Below are positions 39,412 through 49,154 of a stretch of 64,000 bases of DNA, piece by piece. Each line of letters starts with the position of its first letter. Within the stretch, counting starts at the first letter, position 1. The translations under genes and the position numbers were made by a program. This DNA is from Bosea sp. AS-1 (GTDB lineage Bacteria > Pseudomonadota > Alphaproteobacteria > Rhizobiales > Beijerinckiaceae). The notes under the pieces are model-generated. The model did no database searches. It was not told the DNA's origin and worked only from the letters and a program-made list of their open reading frames with translations. The stretch lies in contig NZ_CP022372.1 in assembly GCF_002220095.1 (NCBI RefSeq), forward strand, positions 4,374,501 to 4,438,500. The letters run 5' to 3'.

Positions 39412-40233
39412 ATGGTCCCGGCCAGTCTTCAACCTGTCGGACAGACCATGCGCATCGAGACGCTCTACCGCTACCCCGTGAAGGGGCTCTCGCCCGAGCG
39501 CGTGGCCGAGGCCGCCCTCGCAGATGGCGGCTTCTTTCCGGGCGACCGGCTCTTCGCCATCGAGAACGGCCCGTCCGGCTTCGACCCCGCCGAGCCCGTC
39601 CACCAGCCCAAGATCAAATACCTGATGCTGATGCGTAACGAGTCGCTGGCGCGCCTGAAGACCCGCTACGATGATGCCAGCGGCGACCTCGTCATCCGCC
39701 TTGACGGCAAGGAGGCACTCCGCGCCGCTACCGCGACCGAGGCAGGTCGTGCCGCGCTCACCCGTTTTTTCGAAGACTTCATGCCGGAAGAACTGCGGGG
39801 CGCACCGAAGCTGCTGACGGCCCTGCCGCCATACCGCTTCACCGATTCCCGCTCGGGTTTCGTCTCGATCATCAATCTCGCCAGCGTCGCCGATCTCGAA
39901 GGCCGGCTCGGGCGACCGATCGATCCCTTGCGCTTCCGCGGCAATCTGATGGTGAGCGGTCTGGCGCCTTGGGCGGAGAACGACCTCGTCGGTCGTGACA
40001 TCGAAGGGCCCGAGGGCCTGAAGCTGCAGGTCATCAAGCGAATCGAGCGCTGCGCCGCCACCAATGTCGACCCGGACAGCGGCGCCCGCGACATGCAGAT
40101 CCCCAAGGCGCTGATGCAGAACTACGGCCATGTCGACTGCGGCATCTACTGCCGCATCATCGCGGGCGGGACGCTGAAGGAAGGGGACATCCTCACGCCG
40201 GACGAGGCTCCCGCCGAACTCGGCGTGGCCTGA
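39412..40233 (+). CDS. MOSC domain-containing protein
   Basis: A 273-residue protein. An N-terminal MOSC beta-barrel domain (about 13-130: MRIETLYRYPVKGLSPE, then FPGDRLFAIENG) precedes the MOSC domain (about 135-265), whose likely molybdenum/sulfur Cys is in ERCAATNVDPDSG. Such proteins, related to mARC and YcbX, bind molybdenum cofactor and reduce N-hydroxylated compounds or move sulfur. The start is the ATG at 39412 because GGAAGGCGG lies 3 bp before it; an internal ATG at 39448 begins the conserved part. A terminator follows at 40256. Confidence 0.88.
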   Translation: MVPASLQPVGQTMRIETLYRYPVKGLSPERVAEAALADGGFFPGDRLFAIENGPSGFDPAEPVHQPKIKYLMLMRNESLARLKTRYDDASGDLVIRLDGKEALRAATATEAGRAALTRFFEDFMPEELRGAPKLLTALPPYRFTDSRSGFVSIINLASVADLEGRLGRPIDPLRFRGNLMVSGLAPWAENDLVGRDIEGPEGLKLQVIKRIERCAATNVDPDSGARDMQIPKALMQNYGHVDCGIYCRIIAGGTLKEGDILTPDEAPAELGVA

Positions 40234-40255
40234 CCCGCACCTCAAGACACGAAAA

Positions 40256-40278
40256 AGGGCCCTTGCGGGCCCTCTTTT
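40256..40278. terminator. Bidirectional rho-independent terminator
   Basis: AGGGCCC-TTGC-GGGCCCT followed by CTTTT on the plus strand and preceded by GAAAA, between the MOSC gene (+) and the DUF4167 gene (-). Confidence 0.78.
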
Positions 40279-40299
40279 GATTTCTGCCGTGCCCGAGGC

Positions 40300-41325
40300 T
40301 TACTCGGCCGGGCCATCGGCCTCGGAGCCGAGCGCGTCCATGACCTCGCGCGGCGAACGACGACGGCGCGTCCGCTTGACCGGGGCCTCAGCCTCGACGG
40401 GCGCTTCCTCGGCCTTCTCGACCGGCGCCGCTGCTGCAGGTTCCGCGGCAACCGGCTCGACGGGAGCCGGGGCCGGAGCACGGACCGGATTGGTCAGGAA
40501 GGACGGCAGGGCGCCAGAGACGTCTTCCGCCTCGGGCTCAGGCTGCCGCTCGCGGCGCGGGCGACGCTCGCCACGCTGCGGGCGCTCGGAACGCTCCTGA
40601 CGCTCGAAGGAACGCTCGACCTGCGGCTGCTCGGCGGCGACCTCCATGGTCTCTTCGGTGCTGCCCACAGGGATGTCGGAGCGCGGCGCGTCGGGGCGCG
40701 GCGCATAGCCACCCTGGCCGCCTTCGCCATTGCGATCGAAACGACGATCGCCACGATCCTGCCGATCAAAACGGCGCTCGTTGCGGTCGTTGTTGAAGCG
40801 TTCCCGCCGGTTCTGCCGATCGAAGCGCTGACCGCCGCCCTGCTGCTGGCCTTCGCCGGCCTCGCCTTCGGCACGCTGGCCGCCATGACCGTTATAGCCG
40901 TTGCCGTTTATGTGGCCGTTCGGACCACGGAAATCCGGCTGCGGCCCGGTGCCGGGCTGGAAGCCACCCTGCCCGTCTTCGTCGCCCTCCTCCTCGAGAT
41001 CGTCCTCGACCTCGACGAAGGCGCGGTTCGGCGGGAAGGTATGGCCGAATTGCTGCGTCATCTGCTCCTGCGCCGCGAGCAGGATGCGATAATAGTGCTC
41101 GGCGTGCTGGAAATAGCTCTCGGCAGCAACGGTGTCGCCCGACGACTGAGCATCACGCGCAAGCTGCAAATACTTCTCGGCGACATGCTGCGCCGTGCCG
41201 CGAACCTTTACGTCCGGCCCGTTGGATTCGTAGCTACGCTGCAACGGGTTTGGAGATTTACGATTGCCGTTATTGTTGCCGTTATTGTTACGGCCGCGCA
41301 TACGCCGGTTCTGACCTGGTCTCAT
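40300..41325 (-). CDS. DUF4167 domain protein, low-complexity RNA-binding-like
   Basis: A 341-residue protein. The N-terminus (MRPGQNRRMRGRNNNGNNNG) is Asn/Arg/Gly-rich. The conserved DUF4167 part (about 28-90) includes GTAQHVAEKYLQLARDAQSS and FQHAEHYYRILLAAQEQM. The rest is disordered: acidic (VEVEDDLEEEGDEDGQ), then Gly/Arg/Asp repeats (FDRQNRRERFNNDRNERRFD), then Ala/Pro/Glu, ending in KRTRRRRSPRE. The composition resembles RNA-binding, phase-separating proteins; the function is unknown. Found in alphaproteobacteria next to prmC and prfA, as here. A 380-bp structured region precedes it. Confidence 0.88.
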   Translation of the reverse strand: MRPGQNRRMRGRNNNGNNNGNRKSPNPLQRSYESNGPDVKVRGTAQHVAEKYLQLARDAQSSGDTVAAESYFQHAEHYYRILLAAQEQMTQQFGHTFPPNRAFVEVEDDLEEEGDEDGQGGFQPGTGPQPDFRGPNGHINGNGYNGHGGQRAEGEAGEGQQQGGGQRFDRQNRRERFNNDRNERRFDRQDRGDRRFDRNGEGGQGGYAPRPDAPRSDIPVGSTEETMEVAAEQPQVERSFERQERSERPQRGERRPRRERQPEPEAEDVSGALPSFLTNPVRAPAPAPVEPVAAEPAAAAPVEKAEEAPVEAEAPVKRTRRRRSPREVMDALGSEADGPAE

Positions 41326-41705
41326 TCGCGTCTGTCTCGCGCTTCTGTGTTCAAAGCAACCGTGGCGTCGTCATGCGCGTTTCGACACACAGCGGGTTGC
41401 GACGCTGTGTCGGACTGAGTGGACCTGAAGGGGCCTTGCGCCGTTTCTGGTCTTCACGCGCTCTTATCCAAAAGGGGGGCCAACCCCGTAAGCCGATGGG
41501 CGCCGCAGCGCCTTCGGTGTCCAAACTGGTTCGTCAGTTGCATCGCTTCAGGAACACGCCCGCAAACAACGCTGATCTTGAGCAAAGGCCTGCCGTTCAA
41601 GGGGCTGCCCAACGCTCCGGCTCCGACGCCGCCAGCTTCGGCTGGAAGCTGCATAACCGCTTTTGGCTGCTTCTCCAAGCGAAATCGACCAAAAGCCTGT
41701 GCATT
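41326..41705. other. 380-bp structured intergenic region between prmC and the DUF4167 gene
   Basis: No credible gene. It holds several inverted repeats. GCTTTTGG/CCAAAAGC (41659-41696) starts 10 nt past the prmC stop and may end or stabilise that transcript. CCAGC-TTCG-GCTGG lies at 41632-41645. An imperfect 10-bp stem CGACACACAGCG/CGCTGTGTCG lies at 41383-41412, about 60 nt before the DUF4167 start. It may contain a promoter and long leader for DUF4167, or a small RNA. Short frames (for example 41454-41678) lack homology and ribosome binding sites. Confidence 0.45.
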
Positions 41706-42545
41706 TCAAGCGGGCGCGAAGATCAGAGCCCGCTCATGCCCCCCAAGATCGTAACGGCTCGCCTGCAGTTCAAGTCCTTCAGCCGCCATCATCGCAACGA
41801 CATCTGGCTTCTGACCGGCGCCGATCTCGAAGACGATGAAGCCGCCCGGCGCGAGCAGTCGCGGCAGGCCACGTGCAAAGATGCGATAGGGAGCGAGCCC
41901 GTCAGGGCCACCGTCGAGCGCCAGCCGTGGATCATGCTCGCGCACCTCGACCGACAGCGTCGCGATCTCGGGCGCCGGAATATAGGGCGGGTTCGAGACG
42001 ATCAGATCGAAGGAACCGTCCAACCCCTCGGTCCAGTTGCCCTGGCGGAAAGAAGCGCGCGCGGCCACCCCGTTCAACGCGGCATTGCCGGCCGCGGTGC
42101 GGCACGCCTCGTCGGAAAGATCGATTCCGAGCCCCGTCGCCTGCCGGCACTCGCTCAGCAGGGCGATGAGCAGGCAGCCCGTTCCCGTGCCCAGATCGAG
42201 CATGGAAAGCGCCTCGCCTCGACGCCGGCCCAGCTGCTCCAGCGCTGCCTCGACGATCGTCTCGCTGTCTGGCCGTGGCTCCAGCGTCGCGGGCGAAAGG
42301 TGGAAGGTCAGCCCCCAGAATTCCCGTTCGCCCAGGATGCGCCAGACTGGCTCGCCGGCAAGCCGCCGACGGAGGAAACCGGCGAGTCTCGTCACGGCGG
42401 CGGCGTCGAGCAAACGATCCGGGTCGAGCTGGCGCGTCTCCAGGCTTCCCTCAAGCAGAAGCCGGGCATCGAGACCTGCCGTATCGATCCCGGCCTTGCG
42501 CAGAGCCTGAACGGCGAGACGCCGCGCCTCCCTCACGGTCGGCAC
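41706..42545 (-). CDS. prmC: Peptide chain release factor N5-glutamine methyltransferase
   Basis: A 279-residue HemK/PrmC methyltransferase that methylates the Gln of the GGQ motif in release factors. The N-terminal helical domain (1-85) is followed by LEPRPDSETIVEAAL, the SAM motif DLGTGTGCLLIALL and the catalytic NPPY in IVSNPPYIPAPE. The start is the GTG at 42545, directly after GGGGAGGGCGCC. In-frame codons continue upstream to 42923 but overlap a separate small gene. It lies two genes downstream of its substrate gene prfA. Confidence 0.94.
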   Translation of the reverse strand: MPTVREARRLAVQALRKAGIDTAGLDARLLLEGSLETRQLDPDRLLDAAAVTRLAGFLRRRLAGEPVWRILGEREFWGLTFHLSPATLEPRPDSETIVEAALEQLGRRRGEALSMLDLGTGTGCLLIALLSECRQATGLGIDLSDEACRTAAGNAALNGVAARASFRQGNWTEGLDGSFDLIVSNPPYIPAPEIATLSVEVREHDPRLALDGGPDGLAPYRIFARGLPRLLAPGGFIVFEIGAGQKPDVVAMMAAEGLELQASRYDLGGHERALIFAPA

Positions 42546-42598
42546 GGCGCCCTCCCCTAGCTTCGCAACAGCCCCCGGGGCCGTCGATTCAGCCGAAC

Positions 42599-42850
42599 TC
42601 AGTTGCCCGTCATCTTCTGGTTGACGCACTGCCGCATCTTGATGCGCAGCGACTTCTTGCTCTCGCGAGTGCCCCGCATCTCGGCTCGGCAGGCCTTGTT
42701 GGCCTGAGCCTGCGTCATGGCACCCTGGACCGACGCCGGCGGGCCGGAGGTCGTGATCTTGCGGAGCGTCTTCTCCTGGGCCTGCGAAGCCCCGGACAGC
42801 GCCACGGCCATCAGGCCGGCCATCGCGATGGTCGAAAACGTCTTGATCAT
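42599..42850 (-). CDS. Small secreted protein between prfA and prmC, unknown function
   Basis: An 83-residue protein starting at the ATG at 42850 with GGGGGCAGC upstream. The first 25 residues form a signal peptide (MIKTFSTIAMAGLMAVALSG then ASQAQ). The mature part is short and basic (ACRAEMRGTRESKKSLRIKM) with two Cys (KACRAEM and MRQCVNQKMTGN), likely one disulfide. I know no family. It interrupts prfA and prmC, whose products act together, and is probably in the same transcript. Confidence 0.7.
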   Translation of the reverse strand: MIKTFSTIAMAGLMAVALSGASQAQEKTLRKITTSGPPASVQGAMTQAQANKACRAEMRGTRESKKSLRIKMRQCVNQKMTGN

Positions 42851-42924
42851 GGGAAGCTGCCCCCGTTGCTGGTGTCGATACGTCACCAACGCCGTCGGAG
42901 CGATTTGGTTTCATCGCCGCCATC

Positions 42925-44010
42925 TCAGGCGATGCCTTCTTCGGATAGCAGCTTCGCCTGATGCTCAGCCGTCAGGGCATCGATGATCTCATCGAGCACG
43001 AGCCCCTGCATCATCTCGTCGAGCTTGTAGAGAGTCAGGTTGATGCGGTGGTCCGTGACACGCCCTTGCGGGAAGTTGTAGGTGCGGATGCGCTCTGACC
43101 TGTCGCCCGAGCCGACCTGGGCTCGTCGGTCGGCCGCGCGTTCGGCATCGGCACGGTTGCGCTCGAGGTCATAGAGACGGGCGCGCAGCAATTCGTAGGC
43201 GCGCGCCTTGTTCTTGTGCTGCGAGCGTTCGTCCTGCACCAGCACGACGGTATTGGTCGGAATATGGGTGAGGCGCACCGCCGATTCGGTCTTGTTGACG
43301 TGCTGGCCGCCAGCGCCACCGGAGCGCAGCGTATCGATGCGGATATCGGCATCGTTGAGGGCGACATCGACATCTGTCGCCAGAGGTAGCGTGGCGACGG
43401 TCGCGGCCGAGGTGTGGATGCGCCCGCTCGCCTCGGTGTCGGGCACGCGCTGGACGCGGTGGACACCGGATTCGAACTTCAACCGGGCATAGACGCCACG
43501 GCCGTTGATCTCGGCGATGACCTCCTTGTAGCCGCCGACCGTGCCTTCGCTTTCGGTCAGGACATCGACGCTCCAGCCCTGCTGGGCGGCGTAGCGCTGG
43601 TACATGCGCAGCAGGTCGCCGGCGAAAAGCGAGGCCTCGTCACCACCGGTGCCGGCGCGAATTTCGAGGATGACGCCGCGCTCGTCGGCAGCATCCTTCG
43701 GCAGCAGCGCAATCAGGATCTCTCTCGCGCGCGCCTCGATCTCGGTCCGGGCAGCATCCCGCTCCTCATAGGCGAGATCGCGGAACTCGGGATCGGTCGC
43801 CGGATCGGCGATCAGCGCCTCGGCTTCGGTCAGCGTCGCCTGCGCCTGGCGCCAGGAGGCGATCGCCGCAACGACGGGATCGAGCTCCGCAAGCTCCTTC
43901 GCCAGCTCGACGGTGCGCGTGGGGTCACTCGCATGGTTGATCTCCTCGGTCGCGGCAGCGTGACGCGCCACGATGCCGTCGAGACGATCCTGTGGAAGCT
44001 GTAGGGACAT
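42925..44010 (-). CDS. prfA: Peptide chain release factor 1
   Basis: A 361-residue RF-1, which ends translation at UAA and UAG. The GGQ catalytic loop is in [16 protein letters not shown]. The stop-codon-reading tripeptide P-x-T is PDT in [16 protein letters not shown]. Domain 1 and the C-terminal region are complete. The order ptsP, prfA, small gene, prmC, DUF4167 on the minus strand suggests a partly shared transcript; 50 bp separate it from ptsP. Confidence 0.97.
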   Translation of the reverse strand: MSLQLPQDRLDGIVARHAAATEEINHASDPTRTVELAKELAELDPVVAAIASWRQAQATLTEAEALIADPATDPEFRDLAYEERDAARTEIEARAREILIALLPKDAADERGVILEIRAGTGGDEASLFAGDLLRMYQRYAAQQGWSVDVLTESEGTVGGYKEVIAEINGRGVYARLKFESGVHRVQRVPDTEASGRIHTSAATVATLPLATDVDVALNDADIRIDTLRSGGAGGQHVNKTESAVRLTHIPTNTVVLVQDERSQHKNKARAYELLRARLYDLERNRADAERAADRRAQVGSGDRSERIRTYNFPQGRVTDHRINLTLYKLDEMMQGLVLDEIIDALTAEHQAKLLSEEGIA

Positions 44011-44060
44011 GGGGAAACTCTTGAAATCAACAGTTGCGGACCGCGCGACGGAGAGCGGCG

Positions 44061-46328
44061 CTAGACCGGCACCTTGAACTCGGAAGCGAAGGCGGCAAGC
44101 TGCGGCCGAAGATTGATCGTGCCTTCGGGCGAGGCGAGCATCCAGTCGAGCCGCTCGCGAAGCTTGCCCGCATCCAGGCCACGCAGCATCGCCTTGACCG
44201 GGCCGATCGAGGCGGCCGACATCGAGAAGGCCCGATAGCCAAGCCCGATCAGCGCCATGGTCTCCAGTGGCCTGCCGCCCATCTCGCCGCAGACGGTCAC
44301 CGGACAGCGCGCCTCACCCGCGGCATCGATGATCCGTCGCAGGGCCCGCAGGGCGCCGACGCTGAGCGGATCGAAACGATCGGCGACGCGCTTGTTCTCG
44401 CGATCGGCGGCGAAAAGGAACTGCATCAGATCGTTGGTGCCGATCGAGAGGAAATCCGCCTCCTGCGCGATCTCCTGCAATTCGAACAGCAGCGACGGCA
44501 CCTCGACCATCACCCCGACCCGCAGGTCGCGCGGCGATGCGACACCCTGCTTCTCCAGCATTGCCTGTTCGCGATTCAGGATGACGCGCGCCCGGCGGAA
44601 CTCCTCGGTCGTCGCGACCATCGGCAGCATGATCTTGAGGTCGCGCCCGGCACCGGCCCGCAGCATCGCGCGGAGCTGCGCCCGGAGCAGCCGCGGCTTG
44701 TCGAGGCCGATGCGGATCGCCCGCCAGCCGAGCGCGGGATTCTCCTCTTCGACCCGTTCCATATAGGGCAGCACCTTGTCGCCGCCGATATCGAGCGTGC
44801 GGAAGGTGACCGGGCGATGCTCGGCGGCGTCGAGCACGGCCGCGTAGAGCGCCTGCTGCTCACCGGTGGTCGGCATGTGCTGCGCCACCATGAACTGCAG
44901 CTCGGTGCGAAACAGCCCGATGCCGGAGGCGGCCGTCGCGGCGATGTTCGGCATGTCGATGATGAGGCCGGCATTGATCTGCAGAACGATATCGACACCA
45001 TCCTTGGTGATGGCCGGCAGTTCCTTCAGCTTCTCGTATTGCTTCTGCTTGCGCGCGCGGAGCCGCGCCTTGTCCTTGTAGGCGTTCTCGACGTCCGGCT
45101 GCGGGCGGATCTGCACCTCGCCGGCCTGGCCGTCGACGATGATGGCATCACCTGCCTGCACCAGCGCCGTCGCATTGACGACCTCGCCAACAGCCGGAAT
45201 GCCGAGCGCGCGAGCGACGATGGCGATGTGGCTCGCCGGCCCGCCCTCCTCGAGCAGGAGGCCCCGCAGATGTGACCGATCGTAATCCAGCAGAGCGGCA
45301 GGGCCCATCGAGCGCGCCACCAGGATGGCGTTCTCCGGCAGGTTTTCCCGAGCGACGCCGTTGGCTTTGCCCGTCAGCGTCCGCAGCAGGCGATTCGCGA
45401 GATCGTCGAGATCGTGCAGGCGCTCACGCAGGTAAGGATCGGTCTGGCGCATCATCCTGGCGCGGGTATCGGACTGCACACGCTCGACCGCGGCCTCGGC
45501 GGTGAGGCCCGTCAGCACGACCTCGCGCATGCGACGCAGCCAGCCCTGGTCATGGGCGAACATGCGAAAGGTCTCGAGCACGTCACGATGCTCGCCGGTA
45601 TGGGCGACATCGCCGCGCTCGATCAACTCGTCGATCGAGGCGCGCATCTCGCCGATCGCAGCCTCGAGCCGCGTCACCTCGGCAGCCGGATTCTCTGCGA
45701 TGAGATTGGTGATGGCGACGCGCGGTTCGTGCAACACCGCATGTCCGAGGCCGACGCCGTCGGCCAGCGAGACACCGACGCCGTGGATCGCCCGGTCGAG
45801 TCCAATGGATGCACCGGGCGCCGCCAGGGACTTCAGCCCGCCGGCCGCGATCATCTCCGCCATGATCATGGCGGTGGTCTGCAGCGTCTCGATTTCCTCC
45901 TCGGAATAGATCCGGGAGGCGCGGTTCTGAATGACGAGCACGCCCATCACGGCGCCGCCCCGCAGGATCGGCACGCCGAGGAAGGAACGGTAGACCTCTT
46001 CGCCTGTCTCCGGACGATAGGAGAAGGCCGGATGCGCCTGCGCATCCGAGAGAGCGAGCGGCTCGGCCTCGCTGGCGATCAGGCCGACGAGCCCCTCGCC
46101 GGCGCGCATGGTGGTGAGGTGCACCGCCTCGCGATTGAGACCTTCGGTCGCGTAGAGTTCGAGCGAGCCATCCTCGCGCAGGACGTAAACCGAGCAGACT
46201 TCGGCGACGAGATTGCCGGCGATCAGGACGACAAGCCGGTCCAGTCGCTCCTGCGGGCTGATGGACGCGGCCATCACCTCGCGGAGGCGGCGCAGCAGAA
46301 CGCCCGGTCCTCCGAGAGCGCCTCGCAT
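44061..46328 (-). CDS. ptsP: Phosphoenolpyruvate-protein phosphotransferase of the nitrogen PTS (GAF-EI)
   Basis: A 755-residue EI-Ntr. The N-terminal GAF domain (about 15-165) includes [19 protein letters not shown] linker follows, then the EI N-domain with the phospho-His near residue 368 in [14 protein letters not shown], and the PEP-binding C-domain with [18 protein letters not shown] and the catalytic Cys region [13 protein letters not shown]. It passes phosphate from PEP to NPr and EIIA-Ntr, linking nitrogen and carbon status to regulation. I prefer the ATG at 46328 ([15 protein letters not shown]), with GGCGGAGG upstream, over the ATG at 46361. lysC, which often precedes ptsP in alphaproteobacteria, is not here. 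Confidence 0.92.
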   Translation of the reverse strand: MRGALGGPGVLLRRLREVMAASISPQERLDRLVVLIAGNLVAEVCSVYVLREDGSLELYATEGLNREAVHLTTMRAGEGLVGLIASEAEPLALSDAQAHPAFSYRPETGEEVYRSFLGVPILRGGAVMGVLVIQNRASRIYSEEEIETLQTTAMIMAEMIAAGGLKSLAAPGASIGLDRAIHGVGVSLADGVGLGHAVLHEPRVAITNLIAENPAAEVTRLEAAIGEMRASIDELIERGDVAHTGEHRDVLETFRMFAHDQGWLRRMREVVLTGLTAEAAVERVQSDTRARMMRQTDPYLRERLHDLDDLANRLLRTLTGKANGVARENLPENAILVARSMGPAALLDYDRSHLRGLLLEEGGPASHIAIVARALGIPAVGEVVNATALVQAGDAIIVDGQAGEVQIRPQPDVENAYKDKARLRARKQKQYEKLKELPAITKDGVDIVLQINAGLIIDMPNIAATAASGIGLFRTELQFMVAQHMPTTGEQQALYAAVLDAAEHRPVTFRTLDIGGDKVLPYMERVEEENPALGWRAIRIGLDKPRLLRAQLRAMLRAGAGRDLKIMLPMVATTEEFRRARVILNREQAMLEKQGVASPRDLRVGVMVEVPSLLFELQEIAQEADFLSIGTNDLMQFLFAADRENKRVADRFDPLSVGALRALRRIIDAAGEARCPVTVCGEMGGRPLETMALIGLGYRAFSMSAASIGPVKAMLRGLDAGKLRERLDWMLASPEGTINLRPQLAAFASEFKVPV

Positions 46329-46517
46329 CGATCTCAGCCCTCCGCCCGCCTCCTCAGCCATCGACGATACGATGCCTGTCCTGACCCTGAGTCGCCCACT
46401 CGGATCATTGCGCCTTCTAGCGACGAAAGCCCGCCTTCGGCAAGGGGCGGCTGCGAGGGGAGTGACATGACAGGCCCTGACTAGCCGTTTTCCACCTGCG
46501 ACCTATCCGCCCCGCCC

Positions 46518-48062
46518 TCAGCGAACGAGCGTCAGATGTCCGCTCTCCGCCGGCACGGCATTCCGCTTTCGCCCTGCAGGAACGGGGCGGCCCTTGACCT
46601 CCCCCCGGTCCAAGACCGCCGCGCGCGGCTTCCGGCTCGTCCCCCGCGCCGGCGCATCCACCTTGCGTGGTGGTTCGGCAATCTCGGCCTCGACAGGCGA
46701 GCGGGTGAGCGCATCCAGGTAGCGCTGCGTCCACCAGTGGATGCCGCTCGTCTCGATGACGTGATAGAGCGCCTCGAACCGGCGGATGCGCTCGCTCTTC
46801 GGCATCGCCAGCGCGGTGCGGATCGCCTCCGCCACTTCATGCGTGTCGTAGGGATTGACGATCAACGCCTCGCCGAGCTGCTGGGCGGCCCCGGCGAAGC
46901 GGGAAAGCACGAGCACGCCGGGATCAGCCGGGTTCTGGGCTGCGACATATTCCTTGGCGACGAGATTCATGCCGTCACGCATCGGCGTGACGAGGCCGAC
47001 TTCAGCACGGCGGTAAAAGCCGGCCAATGCCGTGCGGGAATAGGCTTTCTTGACGACGCGGATCGGCGTCCAGTCGAATTCGCCGATCTGGGCGTTGAGA
47101 CGGCCGGCGACCTCATCGGACATCCGGTCGAGCTCGGCATATTCCGGCACGTCGCTACGCGAAGGCGGTGCGATCTGCAGGAGACTGACCCGGCCGCGCT
47201 CGTCCGGATGGCTCTGCAGGAACTGGCCAAAAGCCTCGAGGCGCTGGACGATGCCCTTGGAATAATCGAGGCGGTCGACACCGATCACCAGCTTGCGCTC
47301 GCCGAGCGATTCCCGCGTGGCCCTCAGCGGGGTCGCAGCCTGCCGGACAGAGGCGGCGGCGAGGCGGCGGAACGCCTCGACATCGATTCCGATCGGGAAG
47401 GACTGCACCGCCGTCTCGCGCACACCGAGACGGACACGCCGCCCGTCCGTTCGCGCGCCGCACATATCCACGAGGCAGCCGATCAGATTGCGGGCATCCA
47501 CCTCGGTCTGCATGCCAACGAGATCGTAGGCGGCCAATGTCCGAACCAACGTCGTACTGAACGGCAGGGCCGACAGAACATCCGCCGACGGCCAGGGGAT
47601 ATGGTGGAAATAGCCGATCCGGTTGGTGACGCCACGGCGGCGCAGCTCGGCCGCCAGCGGGATCAAATGATAGTCGTGGATCCAGATGACGTCGTCCGGC
47701 TGGATCATGCGGGTCAGTTCGCGGGCAAAGCGCCGGTTGACGCCGAGATAACCTATGTAGTCGCTGCGCTGGAACTCGGTCAGCCCCAGACGGTAATGCA
47801 TGATCGGCCAGAGCGCGCGGTTCGAAAAACCGAGATAATAGCTCTCCCGCTCCGCCTCGCTGAGATCAGTCACGGCGTAGGTCACGTTGCCGCGCTGGGT
47901 CTCGCGCAACTGCCGGGCCGCGCCGACCACGCCGCTCCAGCCGAACCACAGGCCGCCATGCCGTTCCAGCGCCTCACGCAACGCGACCGCGAGCCCCCCT
48001 GCCGCCGCCTTTTCATGACGATCGGGAATGGTGACGCGGTTCGAGACGACGACAAGACGCAT
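46518..48062 (-). CDS. otsA: Alpha,alpha-trehalose-phosphate synthase (UDP-forming)
   Basis: A 514-residue GT20 enzyme that makes trehalose-6-phosphate from UDP-glucose and glucose-6-phosphate. Family landmarks are [60 protein letters not shown], and [15 protein letters not shown] with [12 protein letters not shown]. The start is the ATG at 48062; the longer frame to 48218 has no homology. The last 55 residues ([15 protein letters not shown] and on) are a basic, probably disordered tail. It is divergent from otsB across 280 bp. Trehalose protects against osmotic, heat and desiccation stress. Confidence 0.95.
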   Translation of the reverse strand: MRLVVVSNRVTIPDRHEKAAAGGLAVALREALERHGGLWFGWSGVVGAARQLRETQRGNVTYAVTDLSEAERESYYLGFSNRALWPIMHYRLGLTEFQRSDYIGYLGVNRRFARELTRMIQPDDVIWIHDYHLIPLAAELRRRGVTNRIGYFHHIPWPSADVLSALPFSTTLVRTLAAYDLVGMQTEVDARNLIGCLVDMCGARTDGRRVRLGVRETAVQSFPIGIDVEAFRRLAAASVRQAATPLRATRESLGERKLVIGVDRLDYSKGIVQRLEAFGQFLQSHPDERGRVSLLQIAPPSRSDVPEYAELDRMSDEVAGRLNAQIGEFDWTPIRVVKKAYSRTALAGFYRRAEVGLVTPMRDGMNLVAKEYVAAQNPADPGVLVLSRFAGAAQQLGEALIVNPYDTHEVAEAIRTALAMPKSERIRRFEALYHVIETSGIHWWTQRYLDALTRSPVEAEIAEPPRKVDAPARGTSRKPRAAVLDRGEVKGRPVPAGRKRNAVPAESGHLTLVR

Positions 48063-48113
48063 AAGCGACGAATTCTCCGAAGGAAGGCCGCCCGATTTTC
48101 GCCATCGGCGGCA

Positions 48114-48138
48114 GGAACAGAACGCCGTGAAAGGCGTA
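48114..48138 (+). promoter_or_regulatory. Weak EcfG-like promoter in the otsA/otsB divergent region
   Basis: GGAAC (48114-48118), 16 bases, then CGTA (48135-48138), oriented towards otsB but 205 bp from its ATG. One -10 base deviates from CGTT. Trehalose genes are often under general stress control in rhizobia, which is the only other support. Confidence 0.25.
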
Positions 48139-48342
48139 ATGTTTCCGTGAGGCAGGGCCGGCGGCGTGGCGAAGCAGTGGCGGCCTTGCGGTGAAATCGT
48201 GTCTCGTATGTTAGGCATTCAGTAGAGCGAGACAACCCCAAGGACGATTTTTCCGCGACCTCGCTCGACAAATCGTGAGAAGAAAGGATTCGCGGACTGG
48301 CCGGCCGTTCTTCTGCCGCCTTCGCCGCCCAGATACAGAGCG

Positions 48343-49152
48343 ATGACAACCTTGATCGAACCCGAATCTGCCCTTGCCCCTCCTGAGATCGCTCCAGATG
48401 AGCAGCAGATCGCTCTCTTTCTGGATTTCGACGGCACGCTTGTGGAAATCGCGCCCTCTCCGGAGGATGTGAAACTCGACCGGCGCGTCGCGCCCGCGCT
48501 GGAGACGCTGCGCGGAAAGCTCGATGGCGCGCTCGCTCTGGTATCCGGCCGCCCGATCGCCTTTCTCGACGCCATGCTCGCCCCTCACGCCTTCGACATC
48601 GCCGGGCTGCACGGCGCCCAGATCCGGCTCGGCGGCGAGCTGCGCGCGCAATCCGATGCGCCCGACAGCATGCATGAGGCGCTGCGCGATCTCGTCCGCT
48701 TCGCCAACAGCCATGTCGGCATCATCGTCGAGGACAAGCGGGTCTCGGTGGCGCTGCACTGGCGCCTGGCGCCCTCGCTCCAGGACGAGGCTCTCGCACT
48801 GATGCGCAGCACTGCCGCGAAGATGGGGCCGGGCGTGCGGCTGCAGGAAGGCAAGGCGGTCGCCGAACTCGTGCCGGCAAGCGCCAGCAAGGGCGACGCC
48901 ATCGCCTGGCTGATGGCGACACCGACCTATGCCGGCCGCCGACCGGTCTTCATCGGCGACGACATCACCGACGAGGACGGCTTCAAGACCGTCAATGCGA
49001 TGGGTGGGTTGTCGGTGCGGATCGGCGCGGATCGCGAGAGCCACGCCCTGCTGCGGCTCGCTTCGCCGACGGCGCTGCGCCATATCCTTCTCGAAGCCGC
49101 CGAAAACGGCCATCTTACCGCCGCCAACTTTGCCCGGACTGACCAGGACTGA
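48343..49152 (+). CDS. otsB: Trehalose-6-phosphate phosphatase
   Basis: A 269-residue HAD-family phosphatase that removes phosphate from trehalose-6-phosphate. HAD motif I is ALFLDFDGTLVEIAPSPEDV (Asp28 nucleophile, Asp30 acid/base), motif II lies in LALVSGRPI, and motif IV is FIGDDITDEDGF. A cap domain lies in between. A GH15 enzyme follows after 2 bp and is probably co-translated. OtsA is encoded divergently, so the two steps of trehalose synthesis share one control region. Confidence 0.95.
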   Translation: MTTLIEPESALAPPEIAPDEQQIALFLDFDGTLVEIAPSPEDVKLDRRVAPALETLRGKLDGALALVSGRPIAFLDAMLAPHAFDIAGLHGAQIRLGGELRAQSDAPDSMHEALRDLVRFANSHVGIIVEDKRVSVALHWRLAPSLQDEALALMRSTAAKMGPGVRLQEGKAVAELVPASASKGDAIAWLMATPTYAGRRPVFIGDDITDEDGFKTVNAMGGLSVRIGADRESHALLRLASPTALRHILLEAAENGHLTAANFARTDQD

Positions 49153-49154
49153 CC

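Noticed and set aside
41454..41678. Small minus-strand gene between prmC and the DUF4167 gene
   Set aside because: No ribosome binding site, no recognisable features, and the region is better explained as structured non-coding DNA.
42546..42923. N-terminal extension of prmC to 42923
   Set aside because: It overlaps the separate signal-peptide gene at 42599-42850 in another frame; the GTG at 42545 has a strong ribosome binding site.
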